Source: Bacillus sp. FJAT-29937
Lineage (GTDB): Bacteria > Bacillota > Bacilli > Bacillales > Cytobacillaceae
DNA: 64,000 bases
Assembly: GCF_001509555.1 (NCBI RefSeq)
Contig: NZ_LMAS01000001.1
Location: 218,971 to 282,970 of the forward strand
Direction: 5' to 3'
The notes below the pieces were generated by a model. It was not told the DNA's origin and did no database searches. It worked only from the letters and a program-made list of their open reading frames with translations. Made by a program: the position numbers and the translations under genes. Below are positions 1 through 9,080 of this stretch, one piece after another. Position 1 is the stretch's first letter, and every line of letters begins with the position of its first letter.

Positions 1-648
1 GGCTGCGGGAAATCTACCTTGCTTAATATTGTTGGCGGCTTAATGTCGCCTAGCGAAGGACAAGTATATTTTGAAGGCACCCAAGGAAGAGAGCCCAATT
101 TAGGGATCGTTTTTCAGGAAATTGCTTTATTTCCTTGGCGTACTGTTTTTGAAAATGTCGTTTATGGTCTTGAAGAAAAGGGAGTCAGTAAAAAAGAAAG
201 AGAAGAAAAAGGAAAATACTATATTGATATGGTAGGTCTAACTGGTTTTGAAGGTGCTTATCCTAAGCAGCTTTCGGGTGGAATGAAACAGCGGGCAGGT
301 ATTGCCCGTGCCCTTTCTGTCGAACCGGACCTTCTTCTCATGGATGAACCATTTTCTGCATTAGATGCTCAAACCCGAACAATTATGCAAGAGGAGCTCT
401 TAACGATTTGGAATCGTACGAAATTAAGTACCCTATATGTTACACATAACATTCAGGAAGCTGTCTATTTAGCTGACCGAGTTATCGTATTATCCCGTCA
501 TCCAGGCAAAATCAAAAGCATTATTCATATTGATTTACCGAAAATGGGCCGGGATGAAGATAAGTATCGCAGTCAATTTGAACAATATTCCACTGATATT
601 TGGAATTTAATACGCCATGATGCCCAGGAAGCATTAAAGGAGGCGTAG
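1..648 (+). CDS. ABC transporter ATP-binding protein, nitrate/sulfonate/taurine type (5' partial)
   Basis: The reading frame is open from base 1, so the true start lies upstream of the window. The first residues in view, GCGKST, are the end of the Walker A loop. The Q-loop (GIVFQE), ABC signature (LSGGMKQR), Walker B (LLLMDEPFSALD) and H-loop (VTHN) follow in order, so the nucleotide-binding domain is complete apart from its first 35 or so residues. The FPWRTVFENV stretch after the Q-loop is typical of SsuB/TauB/NrtD-type ATPases. It energises the permease that starts 4 bases downstream. The substrate (sulfonate, nitrate or a pyrimidine precursor) cannot be told because the binding-protein gene is not in view. 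Confidence 0.9.
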   Translation, partial: GCGKSTLLNIVGGLMSPSEGQVYFEGTQGREPNLGIVFQEIALFPWRTVFENVVYGLEEKGVSKKEREEKGKYYIDMVGLTGFEGAYPKQLSGGMKQRAGIARALSVEPDLLLMDEPFSALDAQTRTIMQEELLTIWNRTKLSTLYVTHNIQEAVYLADRVIVLSRHPGKIKSIIHIDLPKMGRDEDKYRSQFEQYSTDIWNLIRHDAQEALKEA

Positions 649-651
649 AAA

Positions 652-1443
652 ATGAGTGAAAATAAACAAATCATCAAAAATCGAGTCGGGTTTCTTGAAA
701 AGAAAATACCAACCTATGCATCCGTATTAGGCATTACAGGGCTTTTGCTCATTTGGGAACTCGTTTGCCGAATGAACATCGTCCCGCCGCTTTTCTTACC
801 GGCACCAACAGCCATTGTCACAGCTGGCTGGGAATTGATTAGCAGCGGGGAGCTCATGAAAAACTTATTAGCAAGTTTATATCGAATTGGCTGGGGCTAC
901 CTACTTGGAGCTACTGTAGGTATTATTATTGGTCTCATTCTTGGCTTTTCAAAATGGGCCGATGCTATCTTTACACCTATTGTATATTCAATTTATCCGA
1001 TACCAAAAATCGCGTTACTCCCGCTTATTATCTTATGGTTCGGAATTGGGGAATTGCCAAAAGTCGCCATTATTGCGCTAGGTGTATTTTTTCCAGTATT
1101 AATTAACACATTTTCCGGAGTAAAAAGTGTAGACCAAATCTTAATAAAAGCGGCAGTCACCTTTGGGTCCAATCATTTCAATGTGATTCGAAAGGTCATA
1201 TTGCCTGGAGCGCTTCCAACCATTTTTGCAGGTCTTAAGTTGGCAGCTGGTACAGCTCTTTTGCTATTAGTATCTGCTGAAATGATTGCTGCACAGTATG
1301 GAATTGGCGCAATGGTGCTGCATTACGGGAACCTGATGATTACGAATAAATTAATGGTGGGCGTTTTATTACTTTCGTTTTTAGGATTGCTTTTTAACCG
1401 GGTGCTTCAGTGGCTGGAAAGAAAGCTTATTCCGTGGAAATAG
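652..1443 (+). CDS. ABC transporter permease, SsuC/TauC family
   Basis: This 263-residue inner-membrane protein has about six hydrophobic segments. A cytoplasmic EAA-like loop near residues 165-200 (KAAVTFGSNHFNVIRKVILP) contacts the ATPase. The start ATG follows GGAGGCGTAGAAA, which overlaps the end of the ATPase gene, so the two are co-translated. Length and architecture match single-domain BPD permeases of the nitrate/sulfonate/taurine importer group. It forms the membrane channel for the upstream ATPase. The substrate is unknown. Confidence 0.88.
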   Translation: MSENKQIIKNRVGFLEKKIPTYASVLGITGLLLIWELVCRMNIVPPLFLPAPTAIVTAGWELISSGELMKNLLASLYRIGWGYLLGATVGIIIGLILGFSKWADAIFTPIVYSIYPIPKIALLPLIILWFGIGELPKVAIIALGVFFPVLINTFSGVKSVDQILIKAAVTFGSNHFNVIRKVILPGALPTIFAGLKLAAGTALLLLVSAEMIAAQYGIGAMVLHYGNLMITNKLMVGVLLLSFLGLLFNRVLQWLERKLIPWK

Positions 1444-1466
1444 AACAATAAAGGTGGTCTTTAAAC

Positions 1467-1787
1467 ATGAAAACAATGACTGCATCAGAACTTGCTGAAA
1501 AACTCACTAAGAATGAAGAAGTGTGTATTCTTGACGTAAGATCGTCTGAAAAATATAATGCCTACCATATTGATAATGAAAATGTTCGCAGTTTAAACAT
1601 TGAAAAATCGAATATTTTTACTTTTAACGAAGAAGTGGTTTCGTCATTGCCGAAGAACCAAGAAATCATCGTCACTTGCACGACAGGCAATTCCGCAAGA
1701 AAATGTGCTGACATACTGTCTGAGAAAGGCTTTGATGTTACCGTGCTATCAGGCGGCGTTACTGCCTGGAAGGAAATAAATGATTAA
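1467..1787 (+). CDS. single-domain rhodanese-like protein
   Basis: This 106-residue cytoplasmic protein spans one rhodanese domain. The substrate loop CTTGNSAR carries the catalytic cysteine and the loop form typical of short sulfurtransferases such as GlpE/YqhL. The LDVRSSEKYNAYHI stretch near residue 23 is the usual CH2A-like motif, and LSGGVTAWK closes the domain. The start follows AAAGGTGGT. It is the last gene before a terminator and probably belongs to the transporter operon. A sulfur-related job would fit a sulfonate importer, but that link is inference. Confidence 0.85.
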   Translation: MKTMTASELAEKLTKNEEVCILDVRSSEKYNAYHIDNENVRSLNIEKSNIFTFNEEVVSSLPKNQEIIVTCTTGNSARKCADILSEKGFDVTVLSGGVTAWKEIND

Positions 1788-1796
1788 GACACACGA

Positions 1797-1827
1797 AAGA
1801 AGCAGCCGATTAGGCTGCTTTTCATTA
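1797..1827. terminator. bidirectional intrinsic terminator
   Basis: AGCAGCC (1801-1807) pairs with GGCTGCT (1813-1819) around a 5-base loop, followed by a T-rich stretch on the plus strand and an A-rich lead-in that serves the minus strand. It lies between the convergent rhodanese and membrane-protein genes. Confidence 0.8.
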
Positions 1828-1830
1828 TGT

Positions 1831-2286
1831 TCAACGTGAATCTGATTTAAAGGCCATTCGATTAAATAAATAAACAAAGACTAGAAATATCGTATAACCG
1901 CAAAAGGAATACGAGTGCTTCCAAGAATCTTCATGGATAAAAAATCCGATTTCCTCTGCAAACTTTTCTGCGCATGCTGCAAGTAAGCTAACAACCAAAA
2001 TAAGGACAGCTTTTTTCCAAACATTTAACCTGTTCATCAATAATAGAAAGATAGAAACGAAAAGAGGTAATCCAATTAAAGTAAACATTATATTTATGGA
2101 GAAAACTTCTGGAAAAATTCTTTTTGGAAAAGAATACATGCCAATCCCAACAAAAACTAGATCAAGATACGTCCCAATTAATGATGCAAGAAGAAGGGCG
2201 GGAATCATCTTTTTAATCTCGCAGAAAAATGGCCTTTTTTGTAATTCCTGCAAGTTCGATCCTTTCAAGTGTTTTGCAATAGTCAT
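1831..2286 (-). CDS. CBO0543-like small integral membrane protein
   Basis: An ATG at 2286 preceded by GGAGAGATCGAAA gives a 151-residue protein. The open frame continues upstream to 2442, but that part lies inside the neighbouring gene and has no better start. The sequence has four to five hydrophobic helices with the pattern GTYLDLVFVGIGMYSFP, a WKK loop and a C-terminal YSFCGYTIFLVFVYL helix, which resembles the CBO0543 family of Firmicute membrane proteins. It overlaps the end of the DUF2515 gene by 74 bases, implying translational coupling. Its function is unknown. Confidence 0.65.
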   Translation of the reverse strand: MTIAKHLKGSNLQELQKRPFFCEIKKMIPALLLASLIGTYLDLVFVGIGMYSFPKRIFPEVFSINIMFTLIGLPLFVSIFLLLMNRLNVWKKAVLILVVSLLAACAEKFAEEIGFFIHEDSWKHSYSFCGYTIFLVFVYLFNRMAFKSDSR

Positions 2287-3367
2287 TTTCGATCTCTCCA
2301 TCAACTTTTTCTTCGGTTGCAGCCAAGTATTGAACGACCTTCCAATCGTTAAACCAGTCCCCTGGTTCAGCTGGCTGATGTACTTTATTTCTCCATGCAA
2401 ATTCAAGCCTCGGACTGTACAATTTAGATGAACCTTGAGCAATCTTGCAAGATTTAATACTAGGATTCAGCAACGTTCCTGGGGCCCCTTCATTGATATT
2501 GTTAAACATATGCGGCCAATAATCCTTTCGCGAACCAGTATGTGGATTTTCATTAGCCCATTCTTTCACTAATAAATATCTTTCTTTATTGCTGAATAAA
2601 ACGGCATATAATCTTTTTCCTAACAAGATCCGCTCATGCAAGCTTTCAAAATGGCGCAGTGTCTGCCCATTCAGCTTCATGATCCCATTTTCTAAAAATG
2701 GAAAAAGAATATGGTTCATCGAGAGGAAATCCTGCAGCATAAATTCTAATGTGTTAAGGACATTCTTTTTGTATGTGGGATGTTTAAGCACCCTTTCTTC
2801 AAGATAGCTTTGTTCATTAACTACTAGAGCCATAGTAAGAATATATGGATCACGATTATACAAAAAATGATTCCAAATCGTTTCCATGAACGAGGATATA
2901 TGTAAATGAGGCAATAGGTGAAAAAAGTTTCTTCCCCACTTCAGGCTTTCTTCATAGATTAAAAATTGCGGGTAAGCATCTTGAAAAATCAGCCAATTCC
3001 CACGTTCCAAAAACGAAAAGAACGAATCAGCTTCTTTTCTTGAAAGCAACCTCTTTAATAAGCTCCCCTTTAAATCCGTCATATTCCAGCCGCCATTTCG
3101 CGATACCATGTGCCCGAGAAAGGCCCAGTGAATCTCTGGAAACCGATTATAGAAATCTAAATATGCTTTCGTTCGAGTGATATTATTTTTATTTAGCAGA
3201 CTTGTCCGAGCTTTAATTCTTTGAAGAAGGGACTTTTCATCGAGGGAGAGCTCAGCTTTGATATTTGGCATTCCGCTTTTTTTCTTTAAATCTTTCTTTA
3301 TATGAATAAGAGTTTCGGAAAGCGGCGGTTTGTTTTGTTGAAAAATGTTTAATAAGATGATAATCAC
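2213..3367 (-). CDS. DUF2515 (YppC-like) protein
   Basis: This 384-residue soluble protein is rich in aromatic residues. It has the HWAFLGHMVSRNGGWNMTDLKG block near residue 80 that I associate with the DUF2515/YppC family of Bacillus. No catalytic motif is evident and the function is unknown. The first usable codon is GTG at 3367, but it sits inside the Shine-Dalgarno-like stretch GAGAAGGTGATTATC. The true start may therefore be a few codons downstream or at a non-canonical ATT/ATC. It is transcribed divergently from the terpene cyclase. Confidence 0.6.
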   Translation of the reverse strand: MIIILLNIFQQNKPPLSETLIHIKKDLKKKSGMPNIKAELSLDEKSLLQRIKARTSLLNKNNITRTKAYLDFYNRFPEIHWAFLGHMVSRNGGWNMTDLKGSLLKRLLSRKEADSFFSFLERGNWLIFQDAYPQFLIYEESLKWGRNFFHLLPHLHISSFMETIWNHFLYNRDPYILTMALVVNEQSYLEERVLKHPTYKKNVLNTLEFMLQDFLSMNHILFPFLENGIMKLNGQTLRHFESLHERILLGKRLYAVLFSNKERYLLVKEWANENPHTGSRKDYWPHMFNNINEGAPGTLLNPSIKSCKIAQGSSKLYSPRLEFAWRNKVHQPAEPGDWFNDWKVVQYLAATEEKVDGEIENDYCKTLERIELAGITKKAIFLRD

Positions 3368-3436
3368 CTTCTCAAAGAATTCTCCGGTTCAGAGATGAAT
3401 ATGTATTTTGTAAGACGCAATTTGCTAAGGAGATGA

Positions 3437-5317
3437 ATGAGATTGATGAATCATGCCATAATGGAAGGAATTAATAATCTTATAGAGGTGCTAAGAAAAG
3501 ACCAGAAACCCGATGGCAGTTGGGATTATCCCTTTGAAACGGGCATTTCCACAGATTGCTATATGATTATTTTATTAAGGACATTAGAAATAAATGATGA
3601 AAAATTAATTTTGGATTTGACGAAGAGGATTTTAAACAGACAAGATGGAAACGGGGCTTGGAAGTTATATTATGATGAAGGCGATGGGAATCTCACTGCA
3701 ACTATTGAGGCTTATTACGCATTGCTCTATTCTGGGTATTATCAGAAAACGGACATTAGATTAAGGGCAGCCAAAAAGTTTATATTGAAAAAAGGCGGCA
3801 TAGAAAAAGCACAAATGTTTACAAAAATTATGCTGGCGATGACAGGACAAATGAATTGGCCTAGTTTTTTTCCTGTTCCATTAGAATTGATCCTGCTCCC
3901 AATTTCCTTCCCAATAAATTTCTATAGTTTTTCGGAATATGGAAGAGTAAATCTCGCCCCAATCATGATTCTTGCAGATCGAAAGTTTCAGCTTAAATCA
4001 AGCAGCAGTCCGGATTTATCAGATTTATTCATTCAGAGAGGTTCAGAGTTTGAAGGTGAATTGGATGAATGGCGATCCGTGCTCTCAACAATTGAAAAAG
4101 GGATTAAAAGTTTAATAGGATTGCCGAGCCAAATTCATAAACTGGCCACAGAACAAACTAAACAATTTATGCTCCAGCGAATTGAGCCAGATGGAACTTT
4201 TTTTGGATATTTTAGCTCCACATTTCTGATGATTTTTGCGTTATTATCCCTTGGTGTTTCAAAAAAAGATTCAGTCATTACAAACGCAATCAATGGGTTA
4301 ATGAAAATGAAATGTGACATTAAAGGACTTCCCCATATGCAATACACAACGGCAACCGTGTGGAATACTTCATTAATCAACTATGCATTGCAGGAGGCTG
4401 GCGTTTCTGAAAAAGACGCAATGGTAAGAAAAGCAAACCATTATTTGCTGAAAAAACAGCAGTATAAATATGGAGACTGGGTCGTAAATAATCCAAATGC
4501 ATTTCCAGGAGGCTGGGGTTTTGGTGATGTAAATACGCTCCACCCGGATGTAGATGACACTACCTCTTCATTACGTTCGATTGCAAGAAGTGTTATGACG
4601 AATCCGAGTTACCGTCAATCATGGGGCTTAGGGGTATCATGGGTCCTATCCATGCAAAACGACGATGGGGGCTGGCCAGCTTTTGAAAAAAATACAAATA
4701 GTAAGTTACTTCAGTTATTGCCTATTGAAAAGGCTGAGTATTTATTAGTTGACCCATCTTATGCAGATTTAACAGGGCGGACCCTTGAATTTCTTGGAAA
4801 CTTCACGAATCTAGCAAAGAATTATGCTCCTATCCAAAGTGGAATGAATTGGCTAATTAGAAGCCAAGAAAAGAATGGTTCCTGGTATGGAAGATGGGGG
4901 ATTTGTTATATTTACGGGACATGGGGTGCGTTAACAGGGCTTAAAGCAGCCGGTGCTTTACCCGGAAATCAGACGATTATAAAAGCGGTCAACTGGCTGA
5001 AGGAAATCCAAAACCCAGATGGCGGCTGGGGAGAGTCGTGTAAAAGTGATAGTGAACAAAGATATATTCCTTTAAATATTAGCACATTAACGCAAACTGC
5101 TTGGGCAGTAGATGCACTAATTTCGGTTCATGAACAGCCAACAAAGGAAATAGAGTCTGGGGTACAATTTATTTTAAATAATCTTAATAATGACGACTGG
5201 ACGACAGATTACCCAAAGGGGCAAGGACTGGCAGGCGATTTTTATTTTCACTACCACAGCTATCGCTATATATTTCCGTTGCTTGCTTTAGCACATTATC
5301 ATGGAAGATATTCTTAA
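3437..5317 (+). CDS. sqhC: squalene-hopene-cyclase family terpene cyclase (sporulenol synthase type)
   Basis: This 626-residue protein has the class II triterpene cyclase plan. The catalytic DxDD acid motif (DVDDTT) lies near residue 370. Several QW-type repeats are visible (GNGAWKLY, GGWPAF, GSWYGRWG, GGWGESCKS). Length matches Bacillus SqhC, which cyclises tetraprenyl-beta-curcumene to the spore lipid sporulenol; squalene-hopene cyclases are a little longer on average. An AAGGAG at 3427 sits 4 bases before the first ATG, so the ATG at 3446 is a possible alternative. It is membrane-associated and monocistronic. Assignment to sporulenol rather than hopene is inferred from the Bacillus context. 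Confidence 0.85.
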   Translation: MRLMNHAIMEGINNLIEVLRKDQKPDGSWDYPFETGISTDCYMIILLRTLEINDEKLILDLTKRILNRQDGNGAWKLYYDEGDGNLTATIEAYYALLYSGYYQKTDIRLRAAKKFILKKGGIEKAQMFTKIMLAMTGQMNWPSFFPVPLELILLPISFPINFYSFSEYGRVNLAPIMILADRKFQLKSSSSPDLSDLFIQRGSEFEGELDEWRSVLSTIEKGIKSLIGLPSQIHKLATEQTKQFMLQRIEPDGTFFGYFSSTFLMIFALLSLGVSKKDSVITNAINGLMKMKCDIKGLPHMQYTTATVWNTSLINYALQEAGVSEKDAMVRKANHYLLKKQQYKYGDWVVNNPNAFPGGWGFGDVNTLHPDVDDTTSSLRSIARSVMTNPSYRQSWGLGVSWVLSMQNDDGGWPAFEKNTNSKLLQLLPIEKAEYLLVDPSYADLTGRTLEFLGNFTNLAKNYAPIQSGMNWLIRSQEKNGSWYGRWGICYIYGTWGALTGLKAAGALPGNQTIIKAVNWLKEIQNPDGGWGESCKSDSEQRYIPLNISTLTQTAWAVDALISVHEQPTKEIESGVQFILNNLNNDDWTTDYPKGQGLAGDFYFHYHSYRYIFPLLALAHYHGRYS

Positions 5318-5425
5318 GAACTATTAAATGATACTTTTTTACAATTTCTTACTCAAGTAACCTAGAATAATGATAAAATAGGCAATATTACCATTTAGTT
5401 TTCATAGTCAGGAGGAGTACTACAA

Positions 5426-6331
5426 TTGAACCCAAAATTTAACAAACCAAAAGGATTCAGTGAAATATTAGATCACACCTTTAGTTTAAGTAAAAATCGA
5501 TTTAAAGATTTTTTTATGATTTTACTTATTTTAATAGGACCGGTTTACTTGCTTCAGGCGATTATTCAGCTGTTTTCTGGAGTAAGCTTCTTTAGAGAGC
5601 TTGGGAGCGGGGGTGCTTGGTACGAGAAAATTCTATCAGGTATGGAAGCAGAATCATCCGTAAACAGTCTCGGATCAGGTGTTGGTTTATTCCTTGTAGG
5701 CCTTATTAGCTTTCTATTATTTCCAGTTGCAGAAGGAGCGATATTATTCGCCATCAATCATATTCGAAAAAATGAAGAATACACAGTTGGATCAGTGATA
5801 AAAGAAGCCTTTACTAGGTTCTGGCCAATGATTGGCAGCAGTATTTTATTTGGATTAATCACATTTGGTTTAGTGATTGTTCCCGTTTTCTTTGTCAGTA
5901 TGACTGGATTCATTGGATCTATTTTGCATCCTGCCATCGGAATTCTGCTAGCTATTATACTATTCCTAGGCTGTGCAGTCGGCATTGGCTACTTATTGAC
6001 ACGCTGGAGCTTTTATTTTGGTTCAGTTGTGCTTGACCGGGAATCTCCAGGATTTTCAAATAGCTGGAGGCTCACCCAAAAACGGACTTGGATTTTAATG
6101 GGACTATATATTTTATTCTTTTTAATTATTTCAAGTATTAGTTTTGCAGTTGAAATGACTTTTAGTATATTCCTAGGCTATAGTGTATTGCTGTCAATCA
6201 TTTCAAATCTAGTCACTTTATTCACTACTATGATTCTTTCTGTAGGCTATGGAGTCATGTATCTTGATCTAAAAATTAGGCATGATGCAGACGACTTAAA
6301 GGAAATGATTGATGACTATCATAATTATTAA
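5426..6331 (+). CDS. polytopic membrane protein opening the MoxR-DUF58 operon
   Basis: This 301-residue protein starts at TTG after AGGAGGAG. The cytoplasmic N-terminus (KPKGFSEILDHTFSLSKNRFKDFF) and about six hydrophobic segments resemble the glycerophosphoryl-diester-phosphodiesterase membrane-domain group often found beside DUF4129 and MoxR genes. No catalytic domain is present. It probably acts as a membrane partner of the downstream DUF4129/DUF4350 proteins. The function is unknown. Confidence 0.7.
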   Translation: MNPKFNKPKGFSEILDHTFSLSKNRFKDFFMILLILIGPVYLLQAIIQLFSGVSFFRELGSGGAWYEKILSGMEAESSVNSLGSGVGLFLVGLISFLLFPVAEGAILFAINHIRKNEEYTVGSVIKEAFTRFWPMIGSSILFGLITFGLVIVPVFFVSMTGFIGSILHPAIGILLAIILFLGCAVGIGYLLTRWSFYFGSVVLDRESPGFSNSWRLTQKRTWILMGLYILFFLIISSISFAVEMTFSIFLGYSVLLSIISNLVTLFTTMILSVGYGVMYLDLKIRHDADDLKEMIDDYHNY

Positions 6332-6358
6332 AAACCTATTTAAGTTAGGTGATCATTA

Positions 6359-7000
6359 ATGTTGGAGACGAACAAGACAAAGGATGAGCTTCAGCGAATA
6401 TTAGGTGACAAAGAATACCGAGTTTATTATAGCGATTCCAAAAGTATGTTAGAGATTTGGTGGGAAGAAGCGAAAAAGTGGATGGCAGAGCAGCTGTCGA
6501 AGCTTTTTCCTTCTTTCGAACCATCGAGTGGTGCATCAGGATTTATTTTAATCGTTATCCTCATTATCGTTGTTGTATTGCTCAGTATTGCTGTATTTGT
6601 AATTGGAAGAAATACAAAAAGAAATCGAATGCTGCGTGACAAAAAACCGCTTCAATCTGTGAAGGAATTGAATTGGTCGTTTCAGCGGCATCTATTAGAA
6701 GCAAGGAACCGTGAAGCTTTAGGGGAATACACATTATCAACCAGACATATGTTTTTAGCTTTGCTATTTTATTTTCATGAGAAAGAATGGCTGGAGGCTA
6801 GGATTTGGAAGACAAACTGGGAATATTATGACGAGCTCCAAAAGGTAAACTCTAGCTGGGCAAAAGCTTTTTTTAACCTTACCAATTTATTCGATGAGGC
6901 GGCATATGGAGAACGTGAAATTACGAAGGAAGAATACACCCAGTTCCGCAGTGAAGCGATGTATTGGCTACAGGAAACAGATGCTAAGCTTAAGGGATAA
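6359..7000 (+). CDS. DUF4129 domain protein
   Basis: This 213-residue protein has one membrane helix near residues 60-83 (GFILIVILIIVVVLLSIAVF) followed by a cytoplasmic, tryptophan-rich C-terminal domain (EARNREALGEYTLSTRHMFL). That is the usual DUF4129 arrangement at the end of the domain. The start is ATG 6359, 28 bases after the previous gene. It sits between a membrane protein and DUF4350/MoxR/DUF58 genes, the standard family context. The module is thought to act in envelope or protein-complex assembly, but its role is unproven. Confidence 0.78.
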   Translation: MLETNKTKDELQRILGDKEYRVYYSDSKSMLEIWWEEAKKWMAEQLSKLFPSFEPSSGASGFILIVILIIVVVLLSIAVFVIGRNTKRNRMLRDKKPLQSVKELNWSFQRHLLEARNREALGEYTLSTRHMFLALLFYFHEKEWLEARIWKTNWEYYDELQKVNSSWAKAFFNLTNLFDEAAYGEREITKEEYTQFRSEAMYWLQETDAKLKG

Positions 7001-7014
7001 GGGGGGAGGTCAAC

Positions 7015-8154
7015 TTGTTAAAATCTATTTCAAAGGGACGAGCCTGGATATACCTAATCACACTTCTAATCTTATTTACGGTGATTAGTTATTTCTCTTT
7101 TTCTCCTGAACCTAAGTTCTATCCCAATTATGTATCGGACTCTCCATCCCCAACAGGTGTAAAGGCATTGTATACATACTTAGGCAAGGAAAATAAAGTG
7201 AAGAAATGGTCCCATGCCCCAAAGTTTTTGAACAAAAGAGAAAATAAACAATTACTAATCATGGCAGAGCCGCATTTCTTCCCCAAAAATGAAGAAATAG
7301 AAGATTACATCGATTATATGAAAGCTGGTCATACGATTCTATTATTTAAAAAGAATCCTGCAGGGATATTCGATTTGAAAACAGTACCAATTAGCGGGCA
7401 TGCCTCAATTAATGATGAAGCTGAAGTATATAATCGTGATGGGAAGAATTATCAAGCCGAAATAAGCTCTGGCGTACGTATTCAAACAAGTCAGCACGAT
7501 GAAATATTATTGTCCGATCAAGCAGGTACAGTAGCAGTAAAACGTCCTATAGGCAATGGACAGTTAATTGTTTCCATTGCTCCTGAATGGATGACAAATG
7601 GAAAAATATTAGACTATGATCATCCTGCTCTTCTATCAGCTCTCTTAACTGAAGAGGGCGCACAGACGATTTTATTTGATGAATACATACACGGCGGGGA
7701 AAATGCCGCGAAGGTGTCAGCCTTATATCCTAAATGGTTCTTGCTGCTGATGCTTCAAGGGATCATCATTGCTGTTCTTTTTCTTTGGCACAAAGGAAAA
7801 CGATTCGGGCCTATCTTCACTCCGAGAGAGGAAACTGTTCGATTTAGCGACGAGAGCCTTCAGGCTTTGTCAGCTTGGTTTATTCGCGGCCGAAGATATC
7901 ATGATTCATTATTGATACAGGCTGATTATGTGAAGCTGCTCATGCAAGAACGATGGGGTATTCCTTACGGCAAGCAATGGGCTGACCTATCAGATGTTCT
8001 GAAACGAAAATGGGTGAATCTGCCGCAGAATGAGATTCAACCTTTTCTGTTAGGTTTATCCGCTATTTTAGCGAATGAAAAAATAAACAAGCAGGAATAC
8101 TTGCTATGGTCGAGAAAGCTTGATCGTTTAAAGAAAGAGGTGGAAGAAAGATGA
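7015..8154 (+). CDS. DUF4350 domain protein
   Basis: This 379-residue protein starts at TTG after GGGGGGAGGT. A signal-anchor helix at residues 8-27 leads into an extracytoplasmic domain with the SPSPTGVKALYTYL pattern typical of DUF4350. A second membrane helix lies near residue 245 (LLLMLQGIIIAVLFLW) and a charged cytoplasmic tail follows. The stop overlaps the MoxR start as ATGA, so translation is coupled. It is likely a membrane partner of the MoxR ATPase. Confidence 0.8.
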   Translation: MLKSISKGRAWIYLITLLILFTVISYFSFSPEPKFYPNYVSDSPSPTGVKALYTYLGKENKVKKWSHAPKFLNKRENKQLLIMAEPHFFPKNEEIEDYIDYMKAGHTILLFKKNPAGIFDLKTVPISGHASINDEAEVYNRDGKNYQAEISSGVRIQTSQHDEILLSDQAGTVAVKRPIGNGQLIVSIAPEWMTNGKILDYDHPALLSALLTEEGAQTILFDEYIHGGENAAKVSALYPKWFLLLMLQGIIIAVLFLWHKGKRFGPIFTPREETVRFSDESLQALSAWFIRGRRYHDSLLIQADYVKLLMQERWGIPYGKQWADLSDVLKRKWVNLPQNEIQPFLLGLSAILANEKINKQEYLLWSRKLDRLKKEVEER

Positions 8155-9080
8155 GGACGGAGTTAACATCCTTATTAGAAAAATATGAAGAGCGTATTTT
8201 AGGCCAGAGTTTAAATCTTCGGCTTCTATTATCCGCTATTTTAGCAGGCGGCCATGTACTGTTAGAAGGTGTACCCGGTACGGGAAAAACTCAAATGGTA
8301 CGAACTCTTGCCAGCCTGCTTGGAGGCAGCTTTAACAGAATACAATTTACTCCTGACCTTCTGCCTAGTGATATTACAGGCAGTACGATATATAACATGA
8401 AAGACAGCAATTTCCAAACATTAAAAGGGCCCGTATTTACGAATATTCTTTTGGCTGATGAGATAAACCGGACACCTGCGAAGACACAAGCTGCACTTTT
8501 AGAAGCAATGGAAGAAAAGCAGGTGACTATTCAAGGGGAAACTTATCAGCTGCCCGATGTCTTTTTTGTAGTGGCCACGCAAAATCCAATTGAATTTGAA
8601 GGAACCTATCCGCTGCCAGAGGCACAGCAGGATCGATTCTTATTTAAGCTTCACATTGACTTCCCAGCTTTTGAAGAAGAGAAGAATGTTTTAAAGCAGG
8701 TTATTGAAAACAGCTTTGACGGAAGTCTTGTTACTCCAATACTTGATATGAACCATTTTCTGTCGATCAAAAAAGAAATTCAAAAATCTACAATTGGTGA
8801 AGGTGTATTAGACTATATTATGCAAATCGTACGGAAAACACGTGAATCAGAGTCCATCCGCTTTGGGGCAAGTACGAGAGCTGCCATTTCCATTGGAAAA
8901 GCGGCGCAAGCTTGGGCATATTTGGCTGGAAGGGATTATGTCACGCCAGATGATATTAAAATCGTGGCTAAATCGGCGTTAAGACATCGAATTCAGTTAT
9001 CTCCACATATAGAATTGGAGGGAGTGAGCGTTGACCAAATCATTGAAGAGCTTGTGGGGTCGATTCCTGTTCCAAGATAG
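8151..9080 (+). CDS. MoxR-family AAA+ ATPase
   Basis: This 309-residue cytoplasmic ATPase has Walker A GVPGTGKT near residue 41, Walker B LLADEINR, sensor ATQNPIEFEGTYPLPEAQQDRF, and a C-terminal lid with GASTRAAISIGKAAQAWA. MoxR proteins act as chaperone-like ATPases with DUF58/VWA partners, and the DUF58 gene overlaps this one by 50 bases. The cluster order DUF4129-DUF4350-MoxR-DUF58 is classical. Confidence 0.92.
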   Translation: MRTELTSLLEKYEERILGQSLNLRLLLSAILAGGHVLLEGVPGTGKTQMVRTLASLLGGSFNRIQFTPDLLPSDITGSTIYNMKDSNFQTLKGPVFTNILLADEINRTPAKTQAALLEAMEEKQVTIQGETYQLPDVFFVVATQNPIEFEGTYPLPEAQQDRFLFKLHIDFPAFEEEKNVLKQVIENSFDGSLVTPILDMNHFLSIKKEIQKSTIGEGVLDYIMQIVRKTRESESIRFGASTRAAISIGKAAQAWAYLAGRDYVTPDDIKIVAKSALRHRIQLSPHIELEGVSVDQIIEELVGSIPVPR